A program made the position numbers and the translations under genes. DNA of 64,000 nucleotides from Nonomuraea glycinis (lineage in GTDB: Bacteria; Actinomycetota; Actinomycetes; Streptosporangiales; Streptosporangiaceae). The notes under the pieces were generated by a model. That model saw only the letters and a program-made list of their open reading frames with translations, was not told where the DNA came from and searched no databases. Shown piece by piece: positions 61,360-64,000 of this stretch (position 1 is the stretch's first letter; every line of letters starts with the position of its first letter). Where the stretch lies: positions 477,826 through 541,825 of the forward strand of contig NZ_BMNK01000004.1 in assembly GCF_014646515.1 (NCBI RefSeq), written 5' to 3'.

Positions 61360-63075
61360 ATGGCCCGATCGCGCACAGTACGTTTCGAGAGGAGCACGGG
61401 GGCAGTCGACTCGAAGGCGACACGGTACCTCTGTGCCGGCGTCTACCTCGATCGCGACTTCCGCAAGATGGTCATCCGCCGGGTCTACAACGACTCCAAG
61501 CACATGGTCGCGCCCTCCTACGGCTTCGATCTGGTGCCAGTCGTTGTGCACGCGTGGCGGGCGTGGCGACTGGAGACCCTGAAATGGATGCTGGTCCTCG
61601 CGGTCCTCCTGGGCGGCATCGCATGGGCCCCGGCCGCGACAGCCGCTGGGGCCGCGCTATTCGGCCTGTGCTGGTCTGCTGCGGTCGCTGTCAGAAGCGC
61701 TCTGGTCGCTTTACCGCTGAAGGCAAAAGAGCGCGCGGACCGGTTCTTGCGACGCGTCCGCTGGAACAGCGAGTCGAACGACCTCGCCGCGCACCTCCGC
61801 TCTTTGAAGCTTGCTTGGACCGGCAGCGGTGCTTTGGTTGTCGCCGTTCCCGTGATCTCCGGTATAGCGGGCATTCCGCTCTCCCAGTTGCTGCAGCAAA
61901 CAGCGATCATGGGGGTGTTGACGGTTCTCGTCGCGTGCGGCTGTGGTGCCGCCCATCGCGGCGCACTGCACCAAACAGCGAAGAGTCAGCTGCCCTCGCC
62001 GGACAGCCACCGATATCGGGCGATCGACGAACAGCAGCACCACACATTCGTTATCTACCGGAGGGCCCCGAAGGAGGAGCCGGAGCCGGAGAATTTCCGC
62101 GACATCCTGGCGCTCGATGACTCACATAAACCATTCGTCGGAGCCGGGCGATTGACTCATCGCTGGAACCCGCCACTCAACATCCACTTGTTGCAGATAG
62201 GTGAAGGCAGCATGGCCGATCGGGAATTTGATCCTCTCCCGTTCAAGGCGCATGAGCTGGTCGCTTATTTGAAGTACGAGATGCAACGGCTCGACGGGCA
62301 GGATGACGCCACTAGCCTTCCGGACTTCGAAAAGGCAGACCGTATCTATGTAGCGGAACCTGATGTCGGCCCAGAGCGCGGCTGGCTACAAGGCGCCCCG
62401 GCTACAGGCGAAATCAACGAGATCATTGATCGGCCGTTCGACCGATTCCATCACTTCCTCGAGATCCGTACATCGGTATCCGGTGAGCTTGTCACCACTG
62501 TGTTCCTTCGTACCACAGTCAAAGGGCGCGCGCTCAGCCTCGACTTCGCTGCCTGTGCGCTGACGCGGACGCCGGACGAGTATCACGTCCTGGACGGGTA
62601 TGGCGAGACCGGAGTCATTGCCATACTCCGGGCAGCGGTCCGAGCACTTACCGAACTTCCGACCGACATCATGCAGTCATGGCGTCTCATTCACGTCCCG
62701 GCCACCTTGCTCGGGGCCCTTCGAGCACGGCGAGCCCGCGTACTCTATCCCAAACGCGGCGTGAAGATCGGAGCAAAGCTGAGTGTGCGCGAAGAAAAGC
62801 GCATGTCGTGGGAGACGGCCCAACTCGACCGAACGCTCATCTCAGACCACGTGAAGCTCGTAGAGGACCGTCTGCTGAAGGCGGCGACCGAGTTCCTGCG
62901 CGAAAAAAAGGTCGACATCTCGGAGTTCGAAGAACGCGCTACCAACATCATCAATACAGGGATTATGAACTTCGGCGAATCGATGAATGTAAACAACTCC
63001 GCAGTGGGCACCAACGCGGTGAGACTCGATCTACCAGAGAACTTCGGCAGCTCATCAGGAGGAGGCCACACATGA
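61360..63075 (+). CDS. Multi-helix membrane protein with C-terminal Gly/Asn motif (candidate sensor or partner)
   Basis: A 571-residue protein. The N-terminus (TRYLCAGVYLDRDF, APSYGFDLVPVVVHAWRAWRLE) is of a type I recall from uncharacterised actinomycete proteins. Four hydrophobic segments follow at about 75-95, 96-118, 153-172 and 180-198, then a 330-residue cytoplasmic part with mixed alpha/beta character and a helical stretch (about 480-530). Residues 532-553 contain N-T-G-I-M-N-x-G, ending A-V-G-x-x-A, matching the N-terminus of the next gene product. ATG preceded by GGGGGG; the stop overlaps the next ATG (ATGA). G+C is lower than average. Function unknown. Confidence 0.8.
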   Translation: MARSRTVRFERSTGAVDSKATRYLCAGVYLDRDFRKMVIRRVYNDSKHMVAPSYGFDLVPVVVHAWRAWRLETLKWMLVLAVLLGGIAWAPAATAAGAALFGLCWSAAVAVRSALVALPLKAKERADRFLRRVRWNSESNDLAAHLRSLKLAWTGSGALVVAVPVISGIAGIPLSQLLQQTAIMGVLTVLVACGCGAAHRGALHQTAKSQLPSPDSHRYRAIDEQQHHTFVIYRRAPKEEPEPENFRDILALDDSHKPFVGAGRLTHRWNPPLNIHLLQIGEGSMADREFDPLPFKAHELVAYLKYEMQRLDGQDDATSLPDFEKADRIYVAEPDVGPERGWLQGAPATGEINEIIDRPFDRFHHFLEIRTSVSGELVTTVFLRTTVKGRALSLDFAACALTRTPDEYHVLDGYGETGVIAILRAAVRALTELPTDIMQSWRLIHVPATLLGALRARRARVLYPKRGVKIGAKLSVREEKRMSWETAQLDRTLISDHVKLVEDRLLKAATEFLREKKVDISEFEERATNIINTGIMNFGESMNVNNSAVGTNAVRLDLPENFGSSSGGGHT

Positions 63076-63995
63076 ACGATCAGTTCAAGAACAGCGGAAT
63101 AATCAATCAGGGCGGCCCTATAACCATCAGCGGCACTGCGATCGGCGACGGCGCTGCTGTCGTCCACCACCACCTGTCCGAGGCCGTGGTCCGTAGGCAA
63201 GCAGACGTCGGCGTGATAACAATCAAAGAATCGGAGGCCAGGGCAGTCATAGATACCCTCAAACTCGAACGTGCGCCCGTGAACGGGATTCCCTTCTGGC
63301 ACGGCACCATCGACCTCCGAGGCGTAGCCGCCAGAGTGGCGATGACTCGATCGCTGGGCCAGGGCCAACGATCGACAATGGTCGCGTTCGAGAATCTCAG
63401 GGAGATGTTCCGCCCGGCGGTCGTCGCACTTGTCGGCATCGGCGGCGGATTCCAACCGGACGTCTTCACCGGCGACGTCGCCATAGCAACGAGAGCCGTC
63501 TACTACGACCTCCGGAAAGAGACGGCCGAAGGCACTCAGCGCAGAGGCGAGGACCGTGAGACATCAGCCATCGTGGGAAACGCCGTGAACAGCTTCTTCG
63601 TCGACTACGGCGAACCGGCACGATTCGGAAGCGGAGAGGACGGATTTCAGGTCATCTCCTGCATCGTCGGAACCGGTGACGCCGTTATCGCGGACGCTGA
63701 GTCCGAGATCAGGAAATACCTCAAACACTACAATGACAAGATCTCCGTAGTTGACATGGAAGCCGGCGGTCTGGCTCAAGCATTCCACGAGCGCGGCAAT
63801 CTGGCTCAGATGCGCGGATGGGTAGTGATCCGCGGAGTCTCCGACTACTCGAACAAAGAAAAGAATGACATCCTACAGAAATCGGCCGCCCGGAACGCCG
63901 CAGAGGTACTGCGAGCCCTAATCCCCTATCTTCCGTCTAACCTCGATCTTTCACGATCTTCGTATGGTCAGGTAAGCGGTTCGGCTGGGGGTTGA
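63072..63995 (+). CDS. Nucleoside phosphorylase-family protein (MTAN/ATP-nucleosidase-like) with N-terminal Gly/Asn motif
   Basis: A 307-residue protein. Residues 7-28 (N-S-G-I-I-N-x-G, ending A-I-G-x-x-A) match the end of the upstream membrane protein. Residues about 50-290 are a PNP_UDP_1 domain: VGVITIKESEARAV (MTAN-like N-terminal Glu), ALVGIGGGF (glycine loop), GDVAIATRAVYYDLRK, VVDMEAGGLAQAF (the M-E nucleoside-binding pair) and VIRGVSDYSN (catalytic Asp). The residue set fits a nucleosidase. PNP-family effectors of phage defence (Detocs and relatives) cleave ATP, so a toxic nucleosidase role is plausible. AGGAGGAGG precedes the ATG; coupled by ATGA. Confidence 0.88.
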   Translation: MNDQFKNSGIINQGGPITISGTAIGDGAAVVHHHLSEAVVRRQADVGVITIKESEARAVIDTLKLERAPVNGIPFWHGTIDLRGVAARVAMTRSLGQGQRSTMVAFENLREMFRPAVVALVGIGGGFQPDVFTGDVAIATRAVYYDLRKETAEGTQRRGEDRETSAIVGNAVNSFFVDYGEPARFGSGEDGFQVISCIVGTGDAVIADAESEIRKYLKHYNDKISVVDMEAGGLAQAFHERGNLAQMRGWVVIRGVSDYSNKEKNDILQKSAARNAAEVLRALIPYLPSNLDLSRSSYGQVSGSAGG

Positions 63996-64000
63996 TTTCA

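Overview
The window is about 70% G+C, uses GTG/TTG starts freely and has many four-base ATGA/GTGA gene overlaps. Gene content (ROK/DeoR sugar locus, DUF397-like and DUF6461 proteins, NB-ARC/TPR regulator, BREX type 2) points to a filamentous actinomycete, most likely of the Streptosporangiales (Nonomuraea/Streptosporangium-like). That placement is inference from style and content; no rRNA or marker gene is present.

Layout. 1-4.4 kb: ordinary genes (GntR regulator, alpha/beta hydrolase, membrane-anchored Mrr-type nuclease, secreted BP74-like protein, amidohydrolase). 4.5-33 kb: a complete BREX type 2 (Pgl) phage-defence set on the minus strand, in two blocks: pglW-pglX (33.0-24.9 kb) and pglY-pglZ-brxD-brxHI (14.7-4.5 kb). 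The genes inside each block overlap or nearly touch. About 10 kb of unrelated, partly lower-G+C genes lie between the blocks: Nudix and a short 2OG-dioxygenase, a crotonase relic, a TerD-like protein, a GNAT, an XRE/cupin regulator, a DHFR-like protein, ArsR-AHSA1, a methyltransferase, DinB and small actinomycete proteins. pglW appears to be split by a one-base frameshift, so the defence system may be off in this genome or there may be a sequencing error. 33-45 kb: mixed regulators and enzymes (FtsX-like permease, TetR/SDR pair, ArsR, GlxA, AraC with alpha/beta hydrolase, a degenerate M23-like protein, a beta-propeller lipoprotein).

45.5-48.3 kb: a NOD-like protein (NB-ARC plus TPR) in an operon with a two-helix membrane protein. 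The same roughly 22-residue motif sits at the C-terminus of the membrane protein and the N-terminus of the NB-ARC protein, as in bacterial amyloid-signalling effector/NLR pairs. 48.4-58.9 kb: a carbohydrate uptake and catabolism locus (ROK, GH4 glycosidase and DeoR in one direction; PfkB kinase, ABC importer and a secreted PIG-L deacetylase with sugar-binding domains in the other). 60.2-60.7 kb: the 3' part of a tRNA-Arg gene, a strong terminator and the C-terminal stump of a tyrosine integrase, which look like the scar of an integrative element; a truncated Nudix protein abuts it.

61.4-64.0 kb: a multi-helix membrane protein translationally coupled to a nucleoside-phosphorylase-family (MTAN/ATP-nucleosidase-like) protein. 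They share a different 22-residue Gly/Asn motif, at the C-terminus of the first and the N-terminus of the second. I regard this pair and the NB-ARC/membrane-protein pair as the best candidates for undescribed conflict or cell-suicide systems here.
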